From Lasiodiplodia sp. COLG20 (lineage: Eukaryota > Ascomycota > Dothideomycetes > Botryosphaeriales > Botryosphaeriaceae), in NCBI GenBank assembly GCA_009801085.1, contig VNWV01000002.1, forward strand, positions 1,612,001 through 1,676,000: 64,000 bases of DNA. Direction: 5' to 3'. Position 1 is the stretch's first letter. The number at the start of each line of letters is the position of its first letter. The notes below the pieces were generated by a model. The model did not search any database, was not told the origin of the DNA, and saw only the letters and a program-made list of their open reading frames with translations. Made by a program: the position numbers and the translations under genes. Of the stretch, positions 25,173 to 36,260 are shown piece by piece.

Positions 25173-26631
25173 CCTTACCGCTCTCCCGTGTGACCAGTTC
25201 CGCCGCTCTCTCAACGCTTTTCCCGTAAACGTCTCCTAGCTGCGTTGACTTATTCTCGAGCGCTTCTGCCATCTTCTGTGACGTTGAGCTCACTAGCTCT
25301 CGGCCCGCCTCGACCGCCTCACGCATCTCCTCCTGCGCCTGCACCGCTAGTTCTTGCGGGCTGGGATACCGCCGCAGCGCCTTGAGGATGAGGTAATAGA
25401 GCTGGATCACGAGGACGTGGATGCGCTCCTTCATGAGCATTGTCAGGCCGTGACTGAAGAAGCCCTTGAACACCTCGCCGCCCAACCCTTGATACAGGCC
25501 CGCCGTGCCCTCTTTCCGCGCGATCGCCAGGATCGAGCCGAAGATGGTGGCGCGGGCCGCCGCCCTCTTGGTTTCCCTCGTGGCCGCTGACCCTGCCGCC
25601 GCCGCCTTCTCCTGCAGCGGCTCGGTCTCCTTCGCGGCCGAGCCCTGGTTCTCCTGCAGCGGTTCCTCTCCCGCCGTTGACGTCGGCGGCTGCGCGGACA
25701 CCTGTGCGCGCGTCTTCGCTAACGACACCGGATACGTGATGGTCGACGCGACCACTTTGCTGAGTGCCGCGATAAAAAACGTAACCGTCGACCCGGGCTT
25801 CGCGCGTTTTGCGCGCGGCACCAGTACCCGCAGTAGTGACTCGTGCAGCAAGAACGTCAGCGCCGGATTGAGGGTCAGGATGAGCGCCGCCGAATAGCCG
25901 GACCAGAAGCCGCCCACACCCTTCTCGTGCCGTATCTGCAGCGCAATGTCGCGCGCGCTGAGCTCCGGGCTGACGCTGCTCGTCCGGTCCCGCGCCGCGA
26001 CCATGCTGGCCGTCTGCTTTCGCGTCACGATGTTCTGCACCGGTGTCGTCCAGAACTTGGAGAAGGCGCCGGCAACCATGCCCACCGCGATCTCTTCGAA
26101 TGCGGGCAGTGCCTTCTTCGGGTCCGGCTTGCGCGCTTGCCGGCTGCTCTTGACGAAATTGTACGCCAGGAAGAAGAGGAACGAGTCGGCCACGCTCTTG
26201 ATCAAGTCCTGGGCCAGGCCGCTGTAGAACGCCGGCAATCCACCCTCTTTGGCATAGATTTTCTTGAGCGCATCGACAATGTCCTTGTAGTCCGCATCGT
26301 CGTCGCCTTCACTTTCACTATCGCCATTCTTGAACTGGGCCTGTACTTGCAGTCGTGTAATGACCAAGTCGAGTGGGTAGATGATCAGCTTCGATATCGC
26401 GGAACCGAGTGCACCGGAGGTTGCATGGCCAAGCGCGGGCAACGCGGGGCCGAGAGGTGCTCGCCGCGGTCTAGTTTCTTCCTGGACGATGTGGTAAAGA
26501 TCGAAAGCATCCTGCAAGGCGAGGCGTCAGCAAAAAAGCGCAGGCCAGTTGTGCGGGAATTGTTCGCATGAAGTTTCGTGACGCACCAGCTGGCTGTTGT
26601 ACAGGAATCCCGCCTCGTCACTGTCGGCCAT
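25135..26631 (-). CDS. mitochondrial carrier family protein, probably peroxisomal (PMP47/Ant1-like)
   Basis: Two exons (26631-26587, 26511-25135) give 473 residues. The first exon (MADSDEAGFLYNSQL) joins in phase. Three carrier repeats are visible, with signatures PLDLVITRLQ, PVQNIVTRKQ and PVSLAKTRAQ at the ends of helices 1, 3 and 5. An early GxxxxxxS region (TSGALGSAISKLIIYPLD) is also present. Pairing with long acidic loops and an extended C-terminus, it best resembles the fungal peroxisomal adenine-nucleotide/fatty-acid carrier group rather than inner-membrane carriers. It should exchange ATP or cofactors across the peroxisomal membrane. A Gln/Glu/Ala-rich insert lies before repeat three. 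The final 12 or so codons (ASVNSDRPKTKE) overlap MITE copy C. Confidence 0.85.
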
Positions 26632-27343
26632 AGCTGCTGCAAGTCGTGGCAGTCAATAATTGCTCCGCTGGCTTCACGTTTCAGGCAGGTTGCAGCTGCG
26701 ACGTCTGCATCCGCGAACAAGGACAGTTTGGAATGAGATCTGCCGTCTCAGCGATGTTAGACGTTGCCCTTCACATGCTCGGTGATGATGTCGGCGGTCT
26801 GGCCGTTCCTTCCCTCGGTCCAGCCACGACGTTCGACAGACGTCATCCGCAAGGTCAGAAGAGCTTGGCATGCACCCCAGTCTCCCGGCTCAGCGGCTGC
26901 ACGCGGTAAATCAGCCGGTAAGGCGACACGAGTCATCCGCCAAAGGATACTATGATGGCCTGACACTGTGGGTGGAATGGTGAACGGCAAACGGAACAAG
27001 CGTAATTAAGAGCTGCAGTGAAGAACGCGATATCAGGATATCACGGATGATGGGGAATATTGCAGGGCTCGGACGGGCATTGCAGCTGCCCCCTGTCGTG
27101 AATCCAGTTTTCTGTGTATCAGAGCCCTGTCACCGGCCAGAAGCAGCAGATAACTAGTGGGCTCGGCCTATCACACGGCGTGTTTGACGGGTTTTGCGAT
27201 TATTGACGGGGTCGTGCATCTACCAACCATAATCTCGATCGTGACTCTAGACTTGCTTTGGCCGCCAACAAGACGCATGTCCAGCGAATCAAGCCGACTC
27301 TCCCGTTGGAAGATGCGACCCCCGTCAAGTGCGTTAGTTCGTA
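26632..27343. other. intergenic stretch
   Basis: No gene, RNA or repeat is supportable in these 710 bases apart from the start of MITE D at the right edge. Overlapping short frames show no motif. Confidence 0.4.
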
Positions 27344-27569
27344 CAGTCCCCTCTCGCAGCCGATGGCTAGCGCGGTTTATTTTTGCTCATGTCATAGGTA
27401 GTTGAAGCTATCGTCCGGACGATAATGTCGAATTAAAAATTCTACATACATGTCCGGACGATGGCTTCAACTATCCACACATGTTATTTTTTGAAGAGAA
27501 AGCTGAGGTATAGTTACGGCTGGGGCCTTACTGTTCTTCACGCTAGCAGTCGGCTGCGAGACCCCCCTG
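27344..27569. mobile_element. fold-back MITE, copy D (well preserved)
   Basis: The element starts with cagtcccctctcgcagccga after a TA and ends cccccctg before a TA, so a TA target duplication fits. The central arms ggtagttgaagctatcgtcc (27397-27416) and 27451-27477 are inverted. Total length is 226 bp, with no coding capacity. TA insertion and a CAGT start suggest a non-autonomous Tc1/mariner-type element. It lies 119 bp behind the stop of the HeLo-kinase-protease gene. Confidence 0.85.
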
Positions 27570-27687
27570 TATAGGGAACCATCCAGCCATTAGATTCAGT
27601 GCCCTTCTGTACATGACTGCAGTTTGTTGAGAACTATTTTTTGACTTTACATGAAAACAATGGGTATCATATATGTGCGCCGTTCCA

Positions 27688-30600
27688 TCACGCCATCTGC
27701 CCGGCCCTTCCCCGCACGACCTCAATCCTGCTCGGATTCTGCATGAACCGACTCCTGATCCCTCCATCCACATCGCCAATGTTAAGTTGTTTGATATCGG
27801 GCAGGTCAAACCCTCCTTTGACCTGGGACGTGAATGATTCAGCGTCTTCCTCTTGCTGGCCCGGCAAGAGAACCTTTTTCGCGCCCAGCGTGTGTTTGAT
27901 GTCTTCCAGAAGCACCTGCATGGGACAAATGTATGCGACGTGGTTTTTGTCACACCATGCAAGGATGTGACCACAGATGCGGCCTTGCTCATTGTCGATG
28001 ACCCAAGCGCCAGAATCACCGCCAACTGTAACAGTTGTTAACTACTAGGAGAGATTAAATGAGACGGGCTCACTTACCACCTAACCCGCCGCTTACGTGC
28101 CAGCTTCGAGCGTAGGACTTGCGCCCATGGATTTTGACGGCGGTCATTGTATGGCTAATGATGCCGCCTTTCAGGCCGCTTGTCCGCCCGAGGCTGTGAA
28201 CTTGAAGGCTACCCAGGTCTTCTGCCTTAGCAACCTTGATTGAGAAAATTAGATTACAACCCCGCAACGCTCTCAGTACTGAAGAAAGGACTTACTTGGC
28301 TTGGATATTCGTCTTCCTCGGGCTTGGACTGCAATCTGTCCACAGGATCTACTAGCTTCGGACATAGCTTTGCTGGTTGCGTGCAGTACCTCTTTCCCCC
28401 TTGTACGAGATTGTACGGCTGCAGGCGTTCATCTTTCAACTTGAGCAGAGACCAGTCGATCTCGTGGATCACACCGTTCCGGTTCCAGCGCCGAATCCCA
28501 GATGAGGCATGGACGTGGCCCAACCCGTGTGAATCGAGATGGTCCTCGTCGCGGTCTTCTTCACAAGGAAAGAAGTCATCTTCGACGTCGTCGATGGCGG
28601 GCTGAGTGATGAGAATCTCTTCGCCGTCGCCTGCCTCAATGCCTGGGATGTCGCCGGGTTCGGACGATGTGTCTTCACTCTCGGAGTCAGAAAAAGCCTC
28701 ATCAGCAGAGTCATAGGTATAACTGCTAGCGCTATCATCGAAATCTTCATCATCTGAGATTTCAAAAGCTTGCGGAGCGTCCGGTAGATCCTGTAACAAA
28801 GGCTGCGAGCCGATCTGCGAGGTCCAATTGTAGTTGGAACCCCTCGCACTAGACCGCAAAATGTCTTCACTTCTGTCCGTCGATGTTAGTTGAAGCCGGA
28901 GACTGTGTATGGGTGATATTTGAGAGAGTGTAGTAGTTACCGAGGGAGATAGATCCACCTTTATCGGCGCAGATGGAAATATTAGAGGGAGCTTCGAGAA
29001 TGGTGGGCGCGCAATGCCTCAAGGAAAATACTTACTCCACATCTGAGTACTCGTCGCCATATTCACTCTCGTCTTCACTTGGAGCATCCAACATGTGGTG
29101 AACACTCATTCCAAATGGTTCTCCATCGACCAAGACAACTCCACCATACGATACTGGTGGCAAGTGTTCCCCATTGTATGCTCCGATGGATGCACCGCAG
29201 ACCGGGCGTTTCTGGAAACAACCGTTCAACGCCGGTACCTCGACCTCATCCATCATAGATCTACATGGAGCTCTTCGCCTCCGAGTTGATCTCGTCAATT
29301 TTGAGCGCTTGATCTTTCCTTTGTGGACCTTGAGATCGAAGACGGAACGATCGTAGTTGAACTTCTTTGCCAACGCTGCCTTCACCTTTGCCGTGCTGGC
29401 ACAGGTGACGACAATGGTAGGTCTTGCTTCTGCAGGAGACGGACCAATTCCGAAGAGATCAATGCTGGAGCTCTCCGGGGAATCACGGAGTGCTCTCTCG
29501 CAGATGCGTATCAGACGTGGAAGAATGGTTTCGTCCCACTCGGCTGCAATGCTTGACGTAGGCCTCCAGAGCGGCTGTACGAGTAACTTCCGCTTTGTCG
29601 CAGCCTTCTGCTGCTTCAATTTGATAGATGTTTGCACACTCATCTCATCAATGATGATATTCGACTCAGAAGTTGGGAAGATGTCCGTCATGGCTCGATG
29701 CAGCATCTGCGGCTGTTGCTGACGAGATGCAGATGCCAGACGGACTTTCCTTTCTCGCCAATGGGTTTGAATTATGACAACTTTCTTCTTGTATTCCCTG
29801 AAAGTCATTTTGCCGCGAGACCTTCGCCAGGCTCGTTGGATTGTTTTTGCAGCATTTACCACATTGTCCACATGCAGTGATGCCAATGCATCTCTTGGGT
29901 GGGTATCGATGTCGTGGCCATTCTGGTGGTGCTTGACAGCAATGCCGTCCCCACCGCCCTCTATTCCTGGTTCTTGAGCATGAGCCAAAGACAAGAAGGC
30001 GGTAAGTTCAGGGTGCCCCTCTACATTTTCCCCTTGAGAAAGCAATGGTCTGCTGTGCTCATGGGTAAACCGCTCGGCGAATTGTGCGACGTTCCGTTTT
30101 TGGAGCTTCGCTCGCTTGAGGCCTAGCCCTTGGTCGTGCACGCGCTTCAGGAGGCTGGGACTAGGAGAAGGGCTAGTTGTCAAATGGTGCCCTAAATCGT
30201 ATGGATAGGGGTCTGCATCATCCAGGAGAGTGCATCTGTGGAGTCGTCCTAATACGCGATCATAGACCGCTTTGGTGTCCGTGCTCGAGAGGTGTCGGTC
30301 TGCAGCCGAAAGGCATTCTCGCACCGCCTGCATGTAGGCTGTGCCGCATTTGCCAGCTAATCTCCTGATCCATATATCCTCGAGGCGAACCTTGAAATCC
30401 GCAAGGGTGTACTTTGCTTTGAAGATGTCGCAAAGGGGGATCCACAAGCCAATCTCGAGAAGAATCAGGGCGAGACCATACATATCAAAATGTGGAGCAT
30501 AAGTTGATTGTGCTGGGGTCTGTGCTCTGGGGTCGTGGGGATGACGGTATATGTTGGAGCCGCTCGACTGCACTTCCACGTTGAATTCGGAGAACAGGTC

Positions 30601-31932
30601 AAAGGAGCAAACGTAAGGCGACTGCAGCTCATACTGCGGGTGTTTGTGACTTCCCGTATGACCCGATTCCTTTGGCTTCCGGAAGAGGAGAATGTTGCTG
30701 CTATTGACATCTTTGTGGACGAAGCCGGTGGCGTGTAGCTTGCTGAACGAGAGCACGAGGTTTAGGGCTATGCGGAACCGTTTTTCCAGAGCGGGAATGT
30801 TTGGTACAGCAACGTTGTTCTTCGCGCTGGACTGCAACACGCTCAACAGGGTAACAGGGCGCATTGCTTGGAATTCTGCAGGTCGCAGTGATCGAGTTAT
30901 TCCGTTGAACACAAAACTTGGTAGTTCGAAGACGAATCCGAATCGAGGTTGACTAGGGTCCTCAAAGTAGCCTAAGCATTTTAGGGTCCCAAAAGCAGGG
31001 GCTTCGGAACCCTCTCCAAAGCGACCAACACCCCGGGCAAGAACATCAAGAAGATGTTCTAGGCGTTCTAGAGGTGGCGAAATTTCGTTCATGCGGTAGA
31101 CAGGGTCGAAGCCTGCATACTCGATCAGGACAGGAATGGTCACGACATCTCCAGATTCGAATCTCCAGGGGTTGGTCGAGGGCTGACTTCGACGGAAGTG
31201 ACCGATCAAGCGCGTACACGAAGGAACTCCTATGCTCTCGTATGGCGGGGGTTCTTCTTCAGGAAGAATGAGACACGATGGATCTATCTTGGGAATGGAC
31301 TCCGTCTCAATCGTGGATGAGTTAGAGACTGTCGGCGGGCTGACGAGAGTGAGGGATGATTCGGTGTACTCGTCGTCCAGGAAAGGCGTCTTAAATGGGG
31401 TGGACGGGAGGGACTCGGACTTGGCCAAATGTGGTTTGGTGTCTTGGGAAGGGGCTCCAAAGGCCGATATTCTCCTTGCTCTGGAAAGATCGTAGAGCGT
31501 ATCTATTGAGGTAGTAAGATCTCGAGCTAGGTCTTCATAGCGGGCCTTGTCGGCAGGGGTCCAGCTATTCGAACTAGACGACTTGGGCCAACTCTTTCCG
31601 TCTTTGGTGTCAGAAGGACTCTGGTCACCTGAATCTCTGATGCGGTCGGCTTCGTCCAGGATATCTTGGATGGTGCCAAGAACACTCGTGACCGTCTCGG
31701 TCAGGCCAGCTTGGGCAACAGATTCATCGATGCTGCCCTGGGATGCGGTTGAGCTGTTGTCGCTCCATTCGAGACCCCATGCGATGAGGCGATCTCTCTG
31801 GATGCGGAAGCGGCGGTGGAGAGCGTTCAGCTCGGGCACGTTCTCCAGCTTCGCCTGACCGGCGTTGATGTCTTGCTTCGTGTCCGAGTACAGTTTGGTC
31901 AGGCGCCGTGGGAGGTGGGCGAAAGCAGCCAT
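27688..31932 (-). CDS. HeLo-like - pseudokinase - IQ - trypsin-like protease protein
   Basis: Five exons (31932-29036, 28958-28941, 28869-28296, 28234-28078, 28025-27688) give 1327 residues. Residues 1-155 are helical and resemble the HeLo cell-death domain (motif [13 protein letters not shown]). Residues 230-580 are kinase-like: the catalytic loop [12 protein letters not shown] (406-417) is kept, while the DFG site reads SFDL (443-446), so it is probably a pseudokinase. IQ motifs lie at 693-730 ([14 protein letters not shown] and [12 protein letters not shown]), expected to bind calmodulin. The C-terminal part has a full serine-protease triad: His945/946 in GMSVHHMLD, Asp1110 in EIDWSLLKL and Ser1220 in [10 protein letters not shown]. 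An acidic insert separates His and Asp. The second exon is only 18 bases. Expected role: a membrane-acting or regulated cell-death protein with its own protease. Domain presence is seen in the sequence, function is inferred, and the HeLo call is the weakest. Confidence 0.8.
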
Positions 31933-32819
31933 GTTCGCTTGAGAACTGAAGCGAGCTTGAGGCTTCGGGGCCGGGTCGGGTGTCGTGAGCGGGTGGAGAT
32001 CGCGGTCAGCAGCACGGGAAACACCCTTTTAGGCCGCTGCAGGAGATTCTGAGAACATCGAAACTAGTCCAGCAAGTGTGTCATGGAGCGGCAGAGGCGC
32101 AAGGGTATCGAATATTTAGAAGAAATGCCGACTAGGCCCCAGAGAAAATATCGTGGGGGGCATACGAAGTGCAAGAAGCTGCTGCCTAGGCGGCAACAAA
32201 AGTGGTGCGCCTCGGCCCTACGAAATACAGCCCTACCTCGCGCTCATTGGCTGCCCGCACAGCCTTCAACCACGCGCCACAACGGACCCTGCCCGATTTA
32301 GGCGCCACGATTTCCAGCCTACGCGTCCCGCAACCAACACATGACGTGCATGCATTCATTCATTATCGATTAGTTTTACACGCGTCTGGGTCTTGAGCAT
32401 CCTCTCGTCAAGTTCTTTCAGCCCGAAGAGCTGTATGCTGAATCCGACCGCCCGGCGCCTGTCCATTCCTTACAGCCGAGCTCCTCATCGTATCTCCGAT
32501 CATATCTGGTCCTTGAAGCGCTGTTTCGTTTCGCAGGCAAAATCCTGGAAGTGTACGTCTGCGAAACTGTTGAGCGAGCCCAGAGGCGTCCTGAACCGAC
32601 GCGTGATGCTTGCGAGTCATGGTAGGGCGGGCGGTGCCAGGCTCCCTCTTCTCCTCCAATCCAGCCGAATAAAGCCATTGCCACGCCGGGGGTATTGGTC
32701 AAAAGTCAAGTGGTCTCAGTGATAGGCGCTCCAAGAACTATCCACTTGTGACGTGGCCTGGAACCTGGCGACGTTGCGCAGCGTATGGTATTCCACGTGG
32801 AGTATATGCTTTCTTTCTC
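31933..32819. other. intergenic stretch between two minus-strand genes
   Basis: Nothing supportable as a gene. It should hold the promoter of the gene ending its 5' side at 31932 and the 3' UTR of the Trs20 gene. Confidence 0.4.
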
Positions 32820-33396
32820 TCAGAGGTATTTCTTTGCAGCGGCAGCGACCCGCGCTCTGAACACCGGACTCTTCACCGGTTGATTGAGCGAGTAGAAGGG
32901 GTTCATAATGGTCTTGACCCAGCTGTCGTACACCTCCATGAAGAAGTTCTTGATAGCCTCTTCGGCAGCAGGCGCAGTAGGATTGTATGCGCTTGACGAA
33001 GGATAGGCGGAGCTGCGCACCGAGGACATGGAGGCGGCGGATGAGCGTGGGTTGTCCGGGTTGGGAGAGGTCAGAAGAAGGAATTTGATGTTTCCGGCGG
33101 TCAGGAAGCACGATATGTAGTTGTTGTGGAAGCGGTCGATGTGCTTGAGGTACCTGCGACGCGATGCGTTAGCTTGTACTCCATAGCTAGCCTCGCTCGC
33201 CTCTGCCTCACATTTGGCCAGTGCCCCACTGCACCTCCTCGACGATGTCCAGGCTGCTGTGCACTATGAATTGGTTCATGTGCCGCGCATCATCTCTGAA
33301 GCGCGCGATACCGTCGCCGCCGCCCCTCGAAGTGCCGAATTCATGCTCGAAGAGCGGATTGTCTCTCGTGCCGACGATAGCAAAGTAGTACGACAT
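32820..33396 (-). CDS. trs20: TRAPP complex subunit Trs20 / TRAPPC2 (sedlin)
   Basis: Two exons (33396-33212, 33153-32820) give 172 residues. It begins SYYFAIVGTRDNPLFEHEFG and holds HMNQFIVHSSLDIVEE, YLKHIDRFHN, and KNFFMEVYDSWVKTIMNPFY, all diagnostic of sedlin. It is somewhat longer than the human protein (about 140) owing to a Ser-rich insert after LLLTSPNPDN. Trs20 is a small longin-fold subunit of TRAPP, which acts as a Rab exchange factor in ER-Golgi and later transport. The start was taken at SYYF rather than an upstream in-frame ATG, as in homologues. It is divergent from the mL60 gene. Confidence 0.95.
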
Positions 33397-33585
33397 GGCG
33401 AGAAGCTGGCGGCGGCGTGGGAGCTGCGAGGTGTGGTGGGGAAGCGTGGTACCTTGAGCTCCGGGGTGACGCCCCCGGCCCGCATTCTGCCAGGGCGGTG
33501 AGCAGCCCAGCGTCCGAGCGGCCGCCTTCACCTCATCGCGCGCCATCTCCAGCGCCGCTGACTGCGTCCACCCAGCAAGCCCACC
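33397..33585. promoter_or_regulatory. shared divergent promoter, trs20 / mL60
   Basis: Only 189 bp separate the start codons of two essential housekeeping genes on opposite strands, so both promoters must lie or overlap here. No TATA box is evident. Confidence 0.6.
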
Positions 33586-34075
33586 ATGTTCGGAGCATTC
33601 AGACCCTCGCAGCCCCTCTCCGGAGGCCTCCTCTGGTTAGCGATCCCGCTTCTCTGGCCGCTGATGCCATTGCCCCTCAAACCAGCGATCCGTTGCTGAT
33701 TCGCTGTCGTAGGAAAATTCCGTGGCGGATGTCCGCTCCCCAAAAGGCACGACAACGGGAGCGCTTGCGCGCGGTTGATAGGGTTGTCGCCACTGTCGAC
33801 AAAGCACTAGCAAAAGAAGGCACCTCGACAAAGAAGCTGGACCGCTGGAAGGACGAGATGCCCACCGAGCCGGAGATGCTGGCCAAAGACAAATACACCA
33901 TCTTCGCTCGCTATGAGAAGAAGTACAGGAAGGGAATTCACAGTATGTGGGCTTCGCACAAATTCCTATTCTTGGACTGGCCATTGTCCATGTTACGGCC
34001 ATGTGGCTAACAAGCAGCATAGAGCTTCCGAAGTGGACCAGAGTATCGCAGCGTCTCAACCCGCCTGGTTTCTAA
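33586..34075 (+). CDS. mrpl31: mitochondrial large ribosomal subunit protein mL60 (MRPL31)
   Basis: Three exons (33586-33635, 33713-33942, 34023-34075) give 110 residues. The sequence begins MFGAFRPSQPLSGGLLWKIP and includes MSAPQKARQRERLRAVD, KDKYTIFARYEKKYRKGIHK and a LPKWTRVSQRLNPPGF end, matching fungal MRPL31 along its whole length. It is a fungal-specific protein of the 54S mitochondrial ribosomal subunit. The mature basic protein has the expected size. Introns are in phase with good branch sites. Confidence 0.95.
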
Positions 34076-34902
34076 GGCTGCGCAAAAGCGGAACGAGCCT
34101 ATCCTTGTATCATATTCCCGGTATATTTCTGGAGTCATGGGAGCATTTCTCGGCGCGGTCAGGGATACCATGTGGTGCGTGTCAGTGAACTTTTCTCTGA
34201 ATGTCTCCGAGCCCGTGGAAGCCTCGACACACCCAAACTGCGTGAAAAGCAGGTGATTCTACTCTTTTTCTTCCCGCTGCCGAAATTAAAGACATAAAAT
34301 AACGATACCAAAAACTCAAATTCATTCATGCTTTGCATGTCGATTTCATCATCTTATCATTTATCTATCCAAGTCCACTGGCTGTCTCCCCAGCTGATAG
34401 AAATTAATTACGATGGCTCAGATGTTTCGGCACCCACTATAACCCTCCTTCAGCGATGATACCATCTTCTCATGACTACTCCGCGGGGTAAATCAACTTC
34501 ATGGATCACTGAGCGCCCTAACCCTCCACTTGTTTGATCTATCGCAATATTTCAGCCCACATACGGAATATTACAGGCAAGACCATATAAAACACAAATG
34601 TGCCAAGTGTCAACAAGCCAGCGTGCGAAACGTCTCGTCGATTCTTAAGTTATATCATTTGTCTTTGCTCCATTGTCTTACGAGCAAACGGAAGTTGAGT
34701 CTATAGGGGATGTTACATTGCAATCCCTAAATTCACTTTAGCAGCCCTTTATCTTGTTTAATGCAGAATTGCCATAGCACCACTCTTTGCAGGCAATCAC
34801 GTGCAACAGGCCACCGGTTACGCTCCTACCCCATATAAACCATTCAGCTGTCATTGCCCTTCGATCATCCACCGTCCGCAAACTCGCATTCCAACCTTCA
34901 AC
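34076..34902. other. intergenic stretch
   Basis: AT-rich, with no supportable gene. The right end is the promoter of the BTB-like gene at 34903. Confidence 0.4.
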
Positions 34903-35550
34903 ATGTTCAACATGCAGAATCAACAGCGCATCATTCTCACCATCATCGACGTGCGTGGCAGAAGGTTCGATATCCCGGTTGATCAGCGCATCACCGAATC
35001 CTACAATGCGTTCCTGGACAAGATCCAGGTCATCAAAGAGGAGTCTACCGTAAGTAAAAGCTGCTCTTGTCCCTACGAGCTCACCTAAACTAATCGCAAA
35101 CAGTTGCACTACCCCGTCTGTCGTCTTCCCGATAACCCCGAAGGCGTGGAGGCCATGGCGCAGGTCCTGCTCCACAACACTTTCGAGATCCCCGTGTCCA
35201 TCGCCGCCGAAGGTCGCCATCTCGAGTACCTCGTTCACGTCGCCAGCGTCAGCGAAACCTACGGCATTACCAGCCTGGCCGAGCTCGCCAGCCACTTGTT
35301 CGCAGGCCAACTCAACAGCTGCACGTCGCCGTACCACTTCATCGCTGCCGTGCGCGCCATCTACATGTATCCCCGGAGCCGCATCGGCCATGACAAGATC
35401 TCAGCCATGAAGAGGGCCGTTATTTACTTTGCGGAAGCTCACTTCTTCGACATTACTTGGATCCCGCCTGCGTGTACCCAGCTCTTCGCAGAGGTCGACG
35501 GCTTCGAAGTGGACTATTATGAGGCACAGAGGCAGGCAGGCATTGCTTGA
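34903..35550 (+). CDS. divergent BTB-like protein
   Basis: Two exons (34903-35049, 35104-35550) give 197 residues. The first half (RIILTIIDVRGRRFDIPVDQ) looks like a BTB strand pair but lacks the YSDM/FSDM start and the conserved His of the other paralogues. The second half keeps the family's helical layout (LEYLVHVASVSETYGITSLAELASH parallels FHVAVYTLGEIYAIKGLKDHA in the gene at 19476). I read it as a decayed or diverged family member at the left end of the array. A MITE copy begins 44 bp behind its stop. Confidence 0.65.
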
Positions 35551-35593
35551 TCGAGTTTGGCGTCTGGGCTATGGCGTCTTGACTGATCACCTA

Positions 35594-35829
35594 CGGTCCC
35601 CTCTCGAAGTCGATGGCTAGCGTGAAGAATAGCAAGGCTCCAATCGTTAGCTAATGCCTCAGCTCGTTCTTGAAAAAATAGCATGTATAGGTAGCTGAAG
35701 CCATCGGCCGGACGGGTACGTAGAATTTTTAATTCCACAGTTTCGTCCGAACGAGAGCTTCAAACTACCCGTGATATGGGCGAAAAACAAATGCACGCCA
35801 GCCATCGGCTGCAGGAAGGGGCTCTCTGC
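35594..35829. mobile_element. fold-back MITE, copy E
   Basis: It starts cggtcccctctcgaagtcga after TA. The central arms are 35687-35713 and 35744-35770, around a short AT-rich loop (gaatttttaattcc). Ends are somewhat eroded. It sits directly behind the gene ending at 35550. Confidence 0.8.
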
Positions 35830-36260
35830 TAAGTTTGGGGTTCCTTGCGCTGGGCAATGGTACATGCACATGTTGCCAGTCATCTGGGTAGCTCATCTGG
35901 CAAGGCTCAATTCGGTGGAGCTGCAAACGAGTGACCATGGCTCAATTGTGACACTGTTGGTAGGCGCGATGACCAGGGGGGGTGTTTCGCGCTTTCTCTC
36001 GGGTATCTCAATACATCACCCGTTCACCTCCTCAGATTCTCGCCCCAGTCTGCCGCATCAACACGATGTCTTGAAACGAATCTCTCCCCTCTCTAGCCAT
36101 GGAATCTGCGCTGCTATATATACATGACTTACGTGCTATGTCTGAGCTAATGAATTTCGGGCTCTCTGCCATCTAACATGTGATATTGTGGTTCTTTAAT
36201 TCTAAATAAGTGGCAGTGAGTCGGAATGAGCTACTTCCTGACAGATATCGCATCCAAAGA
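35830..36260. other. intergenic stretch
   Basis: Nothing supportable in this interval between two convergent genes apart from probable 3' UTR. Confidence 0.4.

Noticed and set aside
25843..26571. 242-residue plus-strand frame
   Set aside because: Antisense shadow of the carrier gene, which has clear carrier signatures.
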